Both the position numbers and the translations under genes were made by a program. Below are positions 38,838 through 47,327 of a stretch of DNA of 64,000 nucleotides, piece after piece. The notes below the pieces were generated by a model, which was not told where the DNA came from, searched no databases, and saw only the letters and a program-made list of their open reading frames with translations. This DNA comes from Hymenobacter oligotrophus (GTDB lineage: Bacteria > Bacteroidota > Bacteroidia > Cytophagales > Hymenobacteraceae). The DNA lies in assembly GCF_003574965.1 (NCBI RefSeq), contig NZ_CP032317.1, forward strand, positions 1,798,001 through 1,862,000. Reading direction: 5' to 3'. How positions within the stretch are numbered: the first letter of the stretch is position 1; the number at the start of each line of letters is the position of its first letter.

Positions 38838-39302
38838 GTGAAGAAACGCTCGTTGTTCCTGCGCCTCACTAGCTTGTGGCTGGCCTTGTTGGTGCTCACC
38901 TCGTCGGTGGGCCTCACGGTGCAGCAGCACACTTGCTTTGCCAGTGGCCAAACCCAACGAGCCGTTGTACTGACGCCGCACCACGTGTGCGCCCCCAAAG
39001 CTGACGTAGCCGATGCGGCAAGCTGCAACAAGCCCGCACCGGTTGCCAAAGCCGAGGTAAAAGACGGCTGCTGCGACTTCAGTGCTCATCACCACAAGGT
39101 AGACACCTCGGCATCGGCAGGGCCGCTACTAAAAGTGGTAACGCCAGCCCTGCTAGCCGTGCTGCCTCAGCCCATGTGGGCACCGCAGGCACCGGCGGTA
39201 GCCGCCGTAGCGCCCCAGCTTACCTGGCACGCGGGCGATACGTCTCCCCCCCTTCGAGCGGGCCGCGCTTTGCTGGCCTTCAAGTGCACGCTCAACGTCT
39301 AG
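38838..39302 (+). CDS. HYC_CC_PP-type secreted Cys/His-rich protein
   Basis: A 154-aa exported protein that starts at a GTG at 38838; a reading from further upstream adds non-signal sequence. Signal peptide residues 1-25 (LTSLWLALLVLTSSVGL). It then shows H31-T-C33, C51, C63, a C78-C79 pair followed by His84-86, and a Pro-Pro near the end. This order fits the HYC_CC_PP family seen in Cytophagales next to TonB receptors. A metal-binding periplasmic role is likely. The exact -7 box lies only 5 nt upstream, so the transcript may be nearly leaderless. Head of a three-gene set with the TonB receptor and HMA protein. Confidence 0.75.
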   Translation: MKKRSLFLRLTSLWLALLVLTSSVGLTVQQHTCFASGQTQRAVVLTPHHVCAPKADVADAASCNKPAPVAKAEVKDGCCDFSAHHHKVDTSASAGPLLKVVTPALLAVLPQPMWAPQAPAVAAVAPQLTWHAGDTSPPLRAGRALLAFKCTLNV

Positions 39303-39403
39303 GTTAGGCTCTTTTTCGGCAATGCTGGCACCGTGCGGTGCCGGCGGGTATGGTCTTGCACGGCCATCACCCACCCCTCCCGAAGACCTAACCTCCTGAC
39401 TTT

Positions 39404-41749
39404 ATGCTTGCTTCGATGCGAAGTCGCGCTCTGCGCCTCGTGCCCATGCTCCTGCTAGGTGCTGCGCCGGCCGCTTTCGCCCAATCATCTGCCGCACCGC
39501 AACCGGTACGCGGCGAAGTAACCGACGGCGCCTCGCGCGCCGCACTGCCCGGCGCCGTTGTGCGCTGGCTCGGCACCGACCAGGCCACTACCACCGACGA
39601 CAAAGGCTTGTTCGTGCTGCCCTACTCTACCAAGGCTACCTCGGCCCGCTTGGTGGTAAATGCCTTAGGCTACCGTCCCGACACGGTTCAGGCGGCCGGC
39701 TACGTGCGCGTGCCTCTCAAAGGCAGCGCCGAGTTGCAGGAGGTAGTAATTACGGAGCGTGCTCCTAGCTATTCCTCGCTCACGCCCACCAACACGCAGG
39801 TAATCAGTGCGCAAGACCTAACTAAGTCGGCGTGCTGCAACCTGGCCGAAAGTTTCGAGACCAATGCTTCGGTGGAAGTGTCGACGACCGACGCGGCTTC
39901 GGGCGCCAAGCAGATTCAGCTGCTGGGCCTCGATGGCTCCTACTCGCTGCTGACGGTGGACAACTTGCCCGCTCTGCGCGGCCTTTCTACCCCGTACCGC
40001 CTCAACTACCTAGCCGGCCCTTGGATCGAGAGCATCGACATCATCAAGGGCATGGGCTCGGTGGTGAACGGTTACGAGTCGATTTCGGGGCAAGTGAACG
40101 TGCGGCTGAAGGAGCCCGACGTCACGGATCGTCTGCTCTTCAATGCCTACGTCAACGACTTCGGCAAATTCGACCTGAACCTCAACACCTCGGCCCGCAT
40201 CAACCCCAAGCTGAGCACCGCGCTGCTGCTGCACGCCGACCACCTAGGCAACCGAATCGACCGCAACAAAGACGGTTTTATGGACTTGCCCTTGGCCACG
40301 CAGTACAACGTGATGAACAAGTGGAAGTACAAGTCGGGCAAGGCAGTAGTGAGCGAGCTGGGCGTGGGCGCGTTGCGCGAAACCCGCCTAGGTGGCCAAA
40401 TGGGTTTTAAGCAGGATGAGGTTGGCAACCCCAACTACGGCATCACGCAGGAAACCAACCGCTACACAGCCTACAACAAAACCTCTTATACCTGGCCCAG
40501 CAAGCCTTATCAGAGCCTAGGCTTGCTGCTTTCGGGTACCAGCCACAAGTTCAACTCCACGTTTGGGGGCAGCACCTACGGTTTGCCTTTCGATGTGGTG
40601 CTGCAAGAGGGCAACCTGTTCCGCCCGCAGCGCCAGTACGATGGCACGCAACGCACCGGATTGGCTACGCTGCTGTTTCAGAGCGCCATTGGCAACACCT
40701 CGCACGTGTACCGCCTAGGTGCCAGCTACCTCTACGACGATTACCAGGAGTACCTGCGTACCGGCCCGAACGCGGCCGAAACGCCCGCGCAAACCCGCCA
40801 ACGCGAACTGCGGGCCCGCACCGAGCGCGTGCCCGGCGCGTTTGCCGAGTACACCTACCAAAACTCGCGCAACCTCACGGTGGTGGCCGGCGCCCGCGCC
40901 GATTACCACAACCTGTACGGCTGGTTTCTGACGCCGCGCCTGAACGTAAAATACGACCCCACCACCAGCACCGTGCTGCGCTTGGCCGCCGGCCGCGGCT
41001 ACCGCGTGGCCAACCCCATTGCCGAAAACTCGGGCATGCTCGTAAGCAGCCGCCCCTTCAGCATTGCCAACAACCTGCAGTCCGAGCGGGCCTGGAACGT
41101 AGGCGGCTCGTTGTCGCAGTACTTCACGGTGGCTGGGCGGCAGGCAACGTTTGTGGCCGACTACTACCACACCATTTTTCAGAACCAGGTAGTGGCCGAC
41201 CCGTACTCGCTGCCTTCGATGCTCATCATCGGCAACCTAGCGCCAGGCGGCCGCTCGTTCTCGCGCAGCTTTCAGGCCGAGGTGCAGGTAGAGCCCGTGA
41301 AAGGACTACACGCCAAGGCGGCTTACAAGTGGCTCGATGTGCGAACCAGCTACGGCAACCGCTTGCTACCCCGGCCGCTTACGCCGCAGCACCGCTTGTT
41401 TGCCAACGTGGGCTACGCCAGCGCTTACGACAAGTGGCGCGCCGACCTTACGGCCCAATGGTACGGCAAGCGCCCCTACGCCCCCGGCCTGGCCCACCAA
41501 CACGACGCCGGCAGCGCCGGTCCGGTGTTGCGCTACTCGCCGCGCTTCGCTACCCTGAACGCGCAGCTCACCCGTGCCTTTAAGCGCTTCGATGTGTACG
41601 CCGGCGTCGAGAACCTCAGCAATTACCGCCAGCGCAACCCCATTGATGCGGCCGCACAGCCTTTCGGCCCCATGTTTGATGCTGCTATGAACTGGGGCCC
41701 CATCTATGGGCGTTTAACTTACCTAGGCATGCGCTTCCGCCTGGAATAG
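39404..41749 (+). CDS. TonB-dependent outer-membrane receptor, probably for metal (copper)
   Basis: A 781-aa receptor with a signal peptide (1-26), a carboxypeptidase-regulatory-like domain (about 34-110, VRGEVTDGASRAALPGAVV), a plug domain (about 118-235, with GLSTPYRLNYLAGPWIESIDIIKGMGSVVNGYESISGQVNV) and a 22-strand barrel ending in the aromatic residue pattern YLGMRFRLE. The plug carries an exposed C144-C145 pair in TKSACCNLAESFE, typical of the heavy-metal subgroup. It imports its substrate by TonB-ExbBD energy; its neighbours (Cys/His-rich protein upstream, HMA protein downstream) point to copper or another soft metal. Confidence 0.9.
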   Translation: MLASMRSRALRLVPMLLLGAAPAAFAQSSAAPQPVRGEVTDGASRAALPGAVVRWLGTDQATTTDDKGLFVLPYSTKATSARLVVNALGYRPDTVQAAGYVRVPLKGSAELQEVVITERAPSYSSLTPTNTQVISAQDLTKSACCNLAESFETNASVEVSTTDAASGAKQIQLLGLDGSYSLLTVDNLPALRGLSTPYRLNYLAGPWIESIDIIKGMGSVVNGYESISGQVNVRLKEPDVTDRLLFNAYVNDFGKFDLNLNTSARINPKLSTALLLHADHLGNRIDRNKDGFMDLPLATQYNVMNKWKYKSGKAVVSELGVGALRETRLGGQMGFKQDEVGNPNYGITQETNRYTAYNKTSYTWPSKPYQSLGLLLSGTSHKFNSTFGGSTYGLPFDVVLQEGNLFRPQRQYDGTQRTGLATLLFQSAIGNTSHVYRLGASYLYDDYQEYLRTGPNAAETPAQTRQRELRARTERVPGAFAEYTYQNSRNLTVVAGARADYHNLYGWFLTPRLNVKYDPTTSTVLRLAAGRGYRVANPIAENSGMLVSSRPFSIANNLQSERAWNVGGSLSQYFTVAGRQATFVADYYHTIFQNQVVADPYSLPSMLIIGNLAPGGRSFSRSFQAEVQVEPVKGLHAKAAYKWLDVRTSYGNRLLPRPLTPQHRLFANVGYASAYDKWRADLTAQWYGKRPYAPGLAHQHDAGSAGPVLRYSPRFATLNAQLTRAFKRFDVYAGVENLSNYRQRNPIDAAAQPFGPMFDAAMNWGPIYGRLTYLGMRFRLE

Positions 41750-41751
41750 TG

Positions 41752-41880
41752 GTTGGTATCTGGTATTGAGTACTTGGTACTGAGTATGTAGTACTCAGCA
41801 AATAGCAATAAGCACTTGGTAGTTAGAACCGTGCACTAAGTACTCAATACAAAATACTCAATACTGACTACCAAGTATCC
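41752..41880. repeat. intergenic mirrored-word hairpin between the TonB receptor and the HMA gene
   Basis: The left half repeats TTGGTAT, TTGAGTAC, TTGGTACTGAGTA. The right half carries AAGTACTCAATAC, AATACTCAATACTGACTACCAAGTATCC, i.e. the reverse complement. It is clearly AT-richer than its surroundings. Same layout as the dcw gaps but a different word. Confidence 0.7.
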
Positions 41881-41919
41881 CACACAGAACTTCTCTCCTC
41901 TTTTCTTCCTTTTCTAGTC

Positions 41920-42303
41920 ATGAAAACCTTCCGCGCACTTTCCTTTGGCCTCTTAGCCTTTGTTGGCACCCAGTTTTCGCAAGCGCAGGATACCAAGCCC
42001 AAGGCCAAGCAAAAGGCCGGCACCGAGCAGGTAACCATCAAAACTTCGGCCGTGTGCGACATGTGCAAAGCCCGCCTCGAAAAATCATTGGCCTACGAAA
42101 AAGGCGTGCAGGCTGCCGTGCTAAACGTGCCCACCCAAATGCTGACGGTTACCTATCGCACCGATAAAACCAACGCCGACGCACTGCGCTCGGCCGTAGT
42201 GGCCACCGGCTACGATGCCGATACGAAAACCGCCAACGCCAAGGCCTACGAGCGCCTGCCCGAGTGCTGCAAAAAAACCAACGCTGTGCACTCTGCCAAT
42301 TAA
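41920..42303 (+). CDS. periplasmic heavy-metal-associated (HMA) domain protein
   Basis: A 127-aa exported protein: signal peptide 1-22, then one HMA (CopZ/Atx1-like) fold with the metal-binding C46-D-M-C49 in TSAVCDMCKARLEKSL, the beta-strand VLNVPTQMLTVTYR, and a second C116-C117 pair near the C-terminus. It probably receives a soft metal ion from the upstream TonB receptor. It is separated from the receptor gene by a repeat-rich 170-bp gap and followed by a 68-bp palindrome that ends transcription. Confidence 0.9.
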   Translation: MKTFRALSFGLLAFVGTQFSQAQDTKPKAKQKAGTEQVTIKTSAVCDMCKARLEKSLAYEKGVQAAVLNVPTQMLTVTYRTDKTNADALRSAVVATGYDADTKTANAKAYERLPECCKKTNAVHSAN

Positions 42304-42313
42304 GCCTGTGTGC

Positions 42314-42381
42314 CAACGCCCCGCTTACGCAAAACGCCGCCCTAGGTACCTAGGGCGGCGTTTTGCGTAAGCGGGGCGTTG
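42314..42381. terminator. 68-bp perfect palindrome, bidirectional terminator
   Basis: Bases 42314-42347 are the exact reverse complement of 42348-42381, without a spacer. The centre is two head-to-head CCTAGG palindromes (around 42341 and 42349). It lies between convergent genes ending at 42303 and 42385, each arm holding a TTTT/AAAA tract. Confidence 0.85.
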
Positions 42382-42384
42382 CGG

Positions 42385-42954
42385 TTATGCGGCCAACGGG
42401 CCTTTGGCTTGCTCTGTCACTTGCACATCGAAGGTGAGTTGCAGGCGCAGGGGCAGCGGCTGGGTTAGGCGCCGCCGCAATGTGCCCGAAACCTCCACCG
42501 TAAACCAATCGGAACGCAGGTATTCCAGCAGGTTAACGTGGCGCTGCACCTGCATTTCGATGCCGGTGGCGTGCACTTGCCGCTCGCCAAAAGTGGCTAT
42601 CTGGGCTTTGCGGTCGTGGGCGGTTACAAAGCATTGCCCACTGGCAAAAGCGTTCAGCGAAGGTCCTCGGCGCGGCCCCGTGCAAGGCGCTTCGGGCAGC
42701 AGCTCGAGGCTGGCTGTACGCAAACTCACGGCGGTTACGCCGGGCGAGGTAAGGGCCGCCAAACAATCGAGGTTGGAGGGTAAGGTTACTTCCGATACAA
42801 ACAAAAGGTCCAGTAGTGGGTCGATGCGCAGCTTGATGAAACGTGCGCCAACATCGGGACGCGGATAGCGCGCCGGCTCATGGCGCGGTATTGTAAAGGC
42901 CACCCCCAGCACAAGCGGCGGGGCTAGGGGTATGGCAGCAATAGATTGAGACAT
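42385..42954 (-). CDS. hypothetical protein
   Basis: A 189-aa protein that I do not recognise. No signal peptide, no membrane helix and few charged clusters; alternating hydrophobic residues suggest mainly beta structure (AFTIPRHEPARYP, FIKLRIDPLLDLLFVSEV, WFTVEVSGTLRRRL, LRLQLTFDVQV). The start ATG at 42954 (MSQSIAAIP) is preferred to an upstream in-frame codon at 42981. It is divergent from the LytTR regulator gene (260 bp away), so regulation by that protein is conceivable but untested. Confidence 0.6.
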   Translation of the reverse strand: MSQSIAAIPLAPPLVLGVAFTIPRHEPARYPRPDVGARFIKLRIDPLLDLLFVSEVTLPSNLDCLAALTSPGVTAVSLRTASLELLPEAPCTGPRRGPSLNAFASGQCFVTAHDRKAQIATFGERQVHATGIEMQVQRHVNLLEYLRSDWFTVEVSGTLRRRLTQPLPLRLQLTFDVQVTEQAKGPLAA

Positions 42955-43214
42955 AGCGGCAGGTGTGTGAAAGGGCGGCAAGCATCATACAGTAATGTAC
43001 ACACTTTCAGCGCTATAGTTGCCACATGCCAGCAATAGTTTGGGAACATGCCGGCCTCCGGTTGAGCTAGCTCGTGGTTAAAATCGAGGAAACCCGGTTT
43101 GAAGTCGACCAGGGGCGCTTTGTAGTAGGCCAACATTGTTTTCTTTTAATATTTTTTAGCACCCTATACTTCTGCTCGCTATATTGACCCCACGCCTCTA
43201 TTCCCAACCAAGTC

Positions 43215-43955
43215 ATGAAGATTTCCTGCTTGCTTCTCGACGACGACCCGCTGGTGTTGGATTTGCTACAAGCTTATGCTGCCATGACGGACGTGTTGGA
43301 GGTGAAAGCAGCATTTGCCGACCCGCTCGAAGCTCACCGGTATTTGCTTGACCACCAGGTGCAAGTGCTGTTTTCCGACGTAACGATGCCGCACCTGTCG
43401 GGCCTCGATTTGGTGCGCTCCTTGCGCGAGCCGCCGCTGGTGGTGCTCATGACATCGTACCCGCAGTACGCCATGGAGGGCTTCAACCTCGATGTGTGCG
43501 ACTTTCTGCTGAAGCCAATTTCGCTCGACCGTTTTCTAAAAGCCGTAAACAAGATTGCCGGCTTGCTGCGCACCGTCCAGGTGCCGGCCGCCGTCGAGTC
43601 GGGCGATGCGCTGTCGGGTTGGGGGTCGTTTTTCATTCGCACCGATGCGCAGTTCGTGCGCTTGCACTACCGCGAGGTGCTCTACATTGAGGCGCTAAAG
43701 GACTTCACCAAAATCAACACCACCGACGGCCGCACGCACCTCACGCTCGTCAACCTGAAGAACATTGAGGAGCAATTGCCGCCCGGCATGTTCGTGCGCA
43801 CGCACCGCTCCTACCTCGTCAATTCGGCGCGCATCGAGGCGGTTAGCAACCAAGAAGTACGTGTGGGCGGCCACGCCTTGCCCCTGGGCCAAACCTACCG
43901 CGACAAGGTTACGGAGCGCATCGTAAACCGCGCCCTCATCCGACGCACGCACTAG
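43215..43955 (+). CDS. LytTR-family response regulator
   Basis: A 246-aa two-component response regulator. The receiver domain (1-120) has the acidic pocket D9-D11, phospho-acceptor D55 in LFSDVTMPHLSG, T80 and K100 in DFLLKPISL. The DNA-binding LytTR domain (about 140-240) shows VLYIEALKDFTKI and VRTHRSYLVNSARIEAV. No sensor kinase gene lies next to it, so it is an orphan here; usual LytTR partners are LytS/YehU-type kinases. The upstream 80 bp are AT-rich, without a clean TAnnTTTG. Confidence 0.93.
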   Translation: MKISCLLLDDDPLVLDLLQAYAAMTDVLEVKAAFADPLEAHRYLLDHQVQVLFSDVTMPHLSGLDLVRSLREPPLVVLMTSYPQYAMEGFNLDVCDFLLKPISLDRFLKAVNKIAGLLRTVQVPAAVESGDALSGWGSFFIRTDAQFVRLHYREVLYIEALKDFTKINTTDGRTHLTLVNLKNIEEQLPPGMFVRTHRSYLVNSARIEAVSNQEVRVGGHALPLGQTYRDKVTERIVNRALIRRTH

Positions 43956-43969
43956 CCGGCCAAGCACGC

Positions 43970-44752
43970 CTAGGTGCCGGCAGGCCCTGGGCGCAGCGGC
44001 ACCTCGGCGTGCTTGGTGCGCCACAGCCGCCACCACGGCAGGTACGGTTGGTCGTGGTGCTCGTAGTGGTAGCCAAAAAAGTAGCAGCTCACAAACGCCC
44101 ACACGTGGTGCGGCAGTTGGCTGCGCGATTTGTGCACGTTGTCGGGGGCGTGCTCGCCGCGGTGGGGCAAGTACGTACCAAAGTAAAACAGCTGCACCGT
44201 GGCCAGCACCGCCGGCAGCATCCAGAAGGCAATAACGTTGGCCACCGGGAAGAACAGCTTCAGCACATTAAACGTGGCGGCCATCAGCAGCACCTGCCAC
44301 AGCGTGATGTAGTTGCGGGCAAAGCGCAGCAGCCACAGCCCAAAGCTGGGGTGCTGGCCGTCGTGAAAATCGGGGTCGTCGGGGGTGGCTACGTGACGGT
44401 GGTGCGCGTGGTGGCGCGGCAGCAGCCGCGGAAACCAGTTGTAAGCAAACAGCAGCGCCGCCACCGTGCCTAGGGCATTGTTAAGACGTCGGTTGGTGCT
44501 TACCACGCCGTGCATGGCATCGTGCGCGGTAATGAACAGGCCGGTGTAAAGGTGCGTTTGCACCAAGGCCAGCAAGTACGGCCACGGCGTGCGCCAGTTG
44601 GGCTGGTAAAAAGCCAGCAAAAACGCTAGCAGCGCAGCCCACGCCGCCAAAATCAGCAACGCTACCACCACGCCCTTGGAGCCCAGCGGCTTGGGCCGAA
44701 CGCGCCGGTACGTGGCGGGCACTGCGAAAGGTTGTGCCTGAAGCTGGGTCAT
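43970..44752 (-). CDS. crtW: beta-carotene ketolase (CrtW type)
   Basis: A 260-aa membrane di-iron oxygenase with the histidine motifs of the CrtW branch of the fatty-acid desaturase superfamily: ITAHDAMHG (about 74), RHHAHHRHVATPDDPDFH (about 115) and the C-terminal GYHYEHHDQPYLPWWRLW (about 228). It introduces 4-keto groups on beta-ionone rings, giving canthaxanthin/astaxanthin-type pigments. It is the last gene of the minus-strand carotenoid set, about 70 bp after ispH. Its TAG stop is in CCTAGG. A simple fatty-acid desaturase is a less likely alternative, given the neighbours. Confidence 0.85.
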   Translation of the reverse strand: MTQLQAQPFAVPATYRRVRPKPLGSKGVVVALLILAAWAALLAFLLAFYQPNWRTPWPYLLALVQTHLYTGLFITAHDAMHGVVSTNRRLNNALGTVAALLFAYNWFPRLLPRHHAHHRHVATPDDPDFHDGQHPSFGLWLLRFARNYITLWQVLLMAATFNVLKLFFPVANVIAFWMLPAVLATVQLFYFGTYLPHRGEHAPDNVHKSRSQLPHHVWAFVSCYFFGYHYEHHDQPYLPWWRLWRTKHAEVPLRPGPAGT

Positions 44753-44819
44753 AATGCTAAATCAACGAAAAGCCACCTAGGCCGGCCCGCATTGCGCGGC
44801 AGCCCCGGTGGCAAGCGGC

Positions 44820-45668
44820 TCAGAGCCGCAACAGGGCATCGCGCACATCTTCCATCAGCCACATGGGCGTGCTGGTGGCGCCGCAAATGCCAACGGTCTG
44901 TCCGGGCTCAAACCACGCAGTTTGCAGCTCCTCTACCTTGGATATGAAGTGCGTGTTGTCGTTGGTGTTTTTGCACACCTGGTACAGTACTTTGCCGTTG
45001 GAGCTTTTGGTACCCGACACGAACACGATTTGGTCGTACTCGGCGGCAAAGCGGCGCAGCTCCTGGTCGCGGTTCGACACCTGGCGGCAAATGGTATCGT
45101 TGGCGGCCACGTGGTAGCCCCGCCCCTCCAGCTCGCCCTTAATGCGGTAGAAGCTGTCGGTACTTTTGGTGGTTTGGCTGTAGAGCGTGATGTTGGACGG
45201 CAACTCGTGCCGCAGCAGTTCGTCGAGGTTCTCGAACACCACGGCGTCGCCGCGGGTTTGGCCCAGCAGGCCGCGCACCTCGGCATGGCCGTGCTTGCCG
45301 TAAATAAAAATGCGCTCTTTGCGGTCGTAGCTGCTCTTGATGCGGTTTTGCAACTTCAGCACCACCGGGCACGAGGCGTCGATGAGGGTGAGGTTGTTTT
45401 GCAGCGCTGTTTGGTAAGTGCTGGGCGGTTCGCCGTGGGCCCGAATCAGCACCTTCTCGTCGCGCAGGGCTTCCAGAATGTCGTAATCGATGATGCGCAG
45501 GCCCCGCTTTTCGAGGCGCTCCACTTCTTCATCGTTGTGCACAATGTCGCCAAGGCAATACAGGTAGCCCTGCTCGTCGAGGATGTCTTCGGCCATTTGG
45601 ATGGCGTAGATTACCCCAAAGCAGAAGCCGGAGTTCGGGTCGATGCGTACACTTAGGTTGAGCGGCAT
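44820..45668 (-). CDS. ispH: 4-hydroxy-3-methylbut-2-enyl diphosphate reductase
   Basis: A 282-aa last enzyme of the MEP pathway, making IPP and DMAPP with a [4Fe-4S] cluster. The three cluster cysteines are in NSGFCFGVIYA (about 15), DASCPVVLKLQ (about 100) and VGICGATSTPMWLM (near the C-terminus). GKHGHAEVRGLLGQT holds a conserved active-site His. The ATG at 45668 is preferred. Its place inside the carotenoid cluster links precursor supply to pigment synthesis. Confidence 0.96.
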   Translation of the reverse strand: MPLNLSVRIDPNSGFCFGVIYAIQMAEDILDEQGYLYCLGDIVHNDEEVERLEKRGLRIIDYDILEALRDEKVLIRAHGEPPSTYQTALQNNLTLIDASCPVVLKLQNRIKSSYDRKERIFIYGKHGHAEVRGLLGQTRGDAVVFENLDELLRHELPSNITLYSQTTKSTDSFYRIKGELEGRGYHVAANDTICRQVSNRDQELRRFAAEYDQIVFVSGTKSSNGKVLYQVCKNTNDNTHFISKVEELQTAWFEPGQTVGICGATSTPMWLMEDVRDALLRL

Positions 45669-45773
45669 ATCTGTCTCGGTAACCAAGGAGCCAGGCAGAA
45701 GGTTGCGGCAGAGTGTGCGGCAGAAGGTGTGAATTCTGCTTTAAGATAGCATACTCTTGGTGCTGCGCGCAGC

Positions 45774-46316
45774 CTACTCGGGCAACTGGCGCAGTTTAGC
45801 AGCCTCGGAGCCGCCAATGTGGTTGTTGGTGAGCATAAAATCGCGCACGATGCGGAAGCCCTCGGCATCGAGGCCCGAGTTGGGGTGGCGCAGCAAAGCC
45901 TGCTGTACCAGGGCGCGGTCTTCGTCGAGGTGCTTGCTGGCACCCAGGAACTTGGGCAAGTTGCTCTCGATGCTGAAACGCAGGAAGCGCACCTCGGGGT
46001 GCTTGGGGTTAAGGGCCACAGCGGCGTCGAACTGCTGGCTGGCGGCTTTCACGCGGTCGAGCTTATCGAACACGCCCCCAGTGTGCTTGGCCATAATGGC
46101 CTCGGAGGCTGCTTTGTAGGCCAGCACCACGGCATCGCGCTGGGCATAGTTGCGCATCAGCAGATGAAACCGCCGGCTTGCTTCCTCGTCGGTAGCGGCC
46201 TGGCGGTAATGGCGGCGCAACGCGGGCAAGGCGTACGGCGATTGGGCGTCGGCGGTATCGGCGGCAGGTAGCACGGTAACGAGCAAGGTTAAAAGCAGGC
46301 TGAACAGGAGTTTCAC
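45774..46316 (-). CDS. secreted helical (TPR-like) protein of unknown function in the carotenoid cluster
   Basis: A 180-aa protein with a GTG start at 46316, a signal peptide (1-24, LLFSLLLTLLVTVLPA) and then helical repeats (ASRRFHLLMRNYAQRDAVVLAYKAASEAIM, FDAAVALNPKHPEVRFLRFSIESNL) that resemble TPR units. It is located between crtB and ispH, 25 bp from the crtB stop, so it is very likely cotranscribed with pigment genes. I do not recognise a characterised homologue. An envelope role for pigment placement is speculation. Confidence 0.7.
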   Translation of the reverse strand: MKLLFSLLLTLLVTVLPAADTADAQSPYALPALRRHYRQAATDEEASRRFHLLMRNYAQRDAVVLAYKAASEAIMAKHTGGVFDKLDRVKAASQQFDAAVALNPKHPEVRFLRFSIESNLPKFLGASKHLDEDRALVQQALLRHPNSGLDAEGFRIVRDFMLTNNHIGGSEAAKLRQLPE

Positions 46317-46341
46317 GGGGCAGGACGGTAGCGCAGCGGCC

Positions 46342-47223
46342 TTAAATGGCCCGCAGGCGGTACCGGAAATACGACCCTACAAGCAGCAGAAGTTTCGTGT
46401 TGTCGGGCACGCGCACGCGGCCGGCCAAAATGCGCTGAGCCGGCAGCTCCCGGATGGTGGCAAACAGCTTGAGGTAGTACACGTAGGCCAAGTACACGCC
46501 CAGGCGGGCTGAGCGCGGCAGCTGCACAATGCCCGCGTAGCCCGCATCGAAATCGGCTTTGATGTCGGCCTCGATGCGCCGCTTGCAGGCGTCGTCGAAC
46601 TGCTCGTAGCACACGTCCGGAAAATACACCCGGCCACGGTCTTCGTAATCGGAGCGCAAATCGCGCAGGAAGTTGATTTTTTGGAACGCCGCTCCCAACC
46701 GACAGGCTGGGTGGCGCAGCTGCTCAAACTGGGCCTCGTCGCCTTCGCAAAACACGCGCAAACACATCAGGCCCACCACCTCGGCTGAGCCGTAGATGTA
46801 CTCGTTGTAGAGCTGGTCGTTGTAGCAAATGTCCTCGAGGTCCATGGCCATGCTGTGCAGAAACGCATCGATGAACTCGCGGTCGATGCCGTAGCGGTGC
46901 ACGGCCAGCTGAAAGGCGTGCAGCACAGGATTCATGCTGAACTGCTCGTCGATGGCGCGGTGGGTTTCGGCGCGAAACTCGCGCAGCAAGGCAGCCTTGT
47001 CGCGGTCGTGGAAGGTGTCCACTATTTCATCGGCCCAGCGCACAAAGCCGTACACGGCGTAAATGGCCTCGTGAAAACGCGCATCGAGGCTGCGGATGCC
47101 CAGCGTAAAGGAGGTGCTGTAGCGCTGGGTGATGAGCTTGCTACACGCCAGGCTGGCCCGGTCGAAAAGGGCCACGTGGTCCGCAACGGACGGCGGCGAA
47201 ACGGCGGGTTGAGCTGTGGCCAT
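46342..47223 (-). CDS. crtB: phytoene synthase
   Basis: A 293-aa squalene/phytoene synthase condensing two GGPP to phytoene. The first Asp-rich motif is RWADEIVDTF (about 64) and the second is NFLRDLRSDYEDRGRVYFP (about 182). The N-terminal KLITQRYSTSFTLGIR is the usual substrate-binding start. ATG at 47223. It follows crtI by about 100 bp in the same direction. Confidence 0.95.
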   Translation of the reverse strand: MATAQPAVSPPSVADHVALFDRASLACSKLITQRYSTSFTLGIRSLDARFHEAIYAVYGFVRWADEIVDTFHDRDKAALLREFRAETHRAIDEQFSMNPVLHAFQLAVHRYGIDREFIDAFLHSMAMDLEDICYNDQLYNEYIYGSAEVVGLMCLRVFCEGDEAQFEQLRHPACRLGAAFQKINFLRDLRSDYEDRGRVYFPDVCYEQFDDACKRRIEADIKADFDAGYAGIVQLPRSARLGVYLAYVYYLKLFATIRELPAQRILAGRVRVPDNTKLLLLVGSYFRYRLRAI

Positions 47224-47327
47224 TGGGAAAGGTTGGTGTGGTACGCGGTATCTACGGCAGAAGAAGCTAAACGGTAGCGGACGGGCGGGCGGCTGGCTTT
47301 GTCAGCGTATTAATAAGGTAAGCATAA

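Noticed and set aside
42924-43136. A 70-codon minus-strand frame with an ATG (MLAYYKAPLVDFKPGF).
   Set aside because: It overlaps the start of the 189-aa gene in another frame, lacks a promoter or family resemblance, and lies in an AT-rich region where short frames arise by chance; a small peptide cannot be fully excluded.
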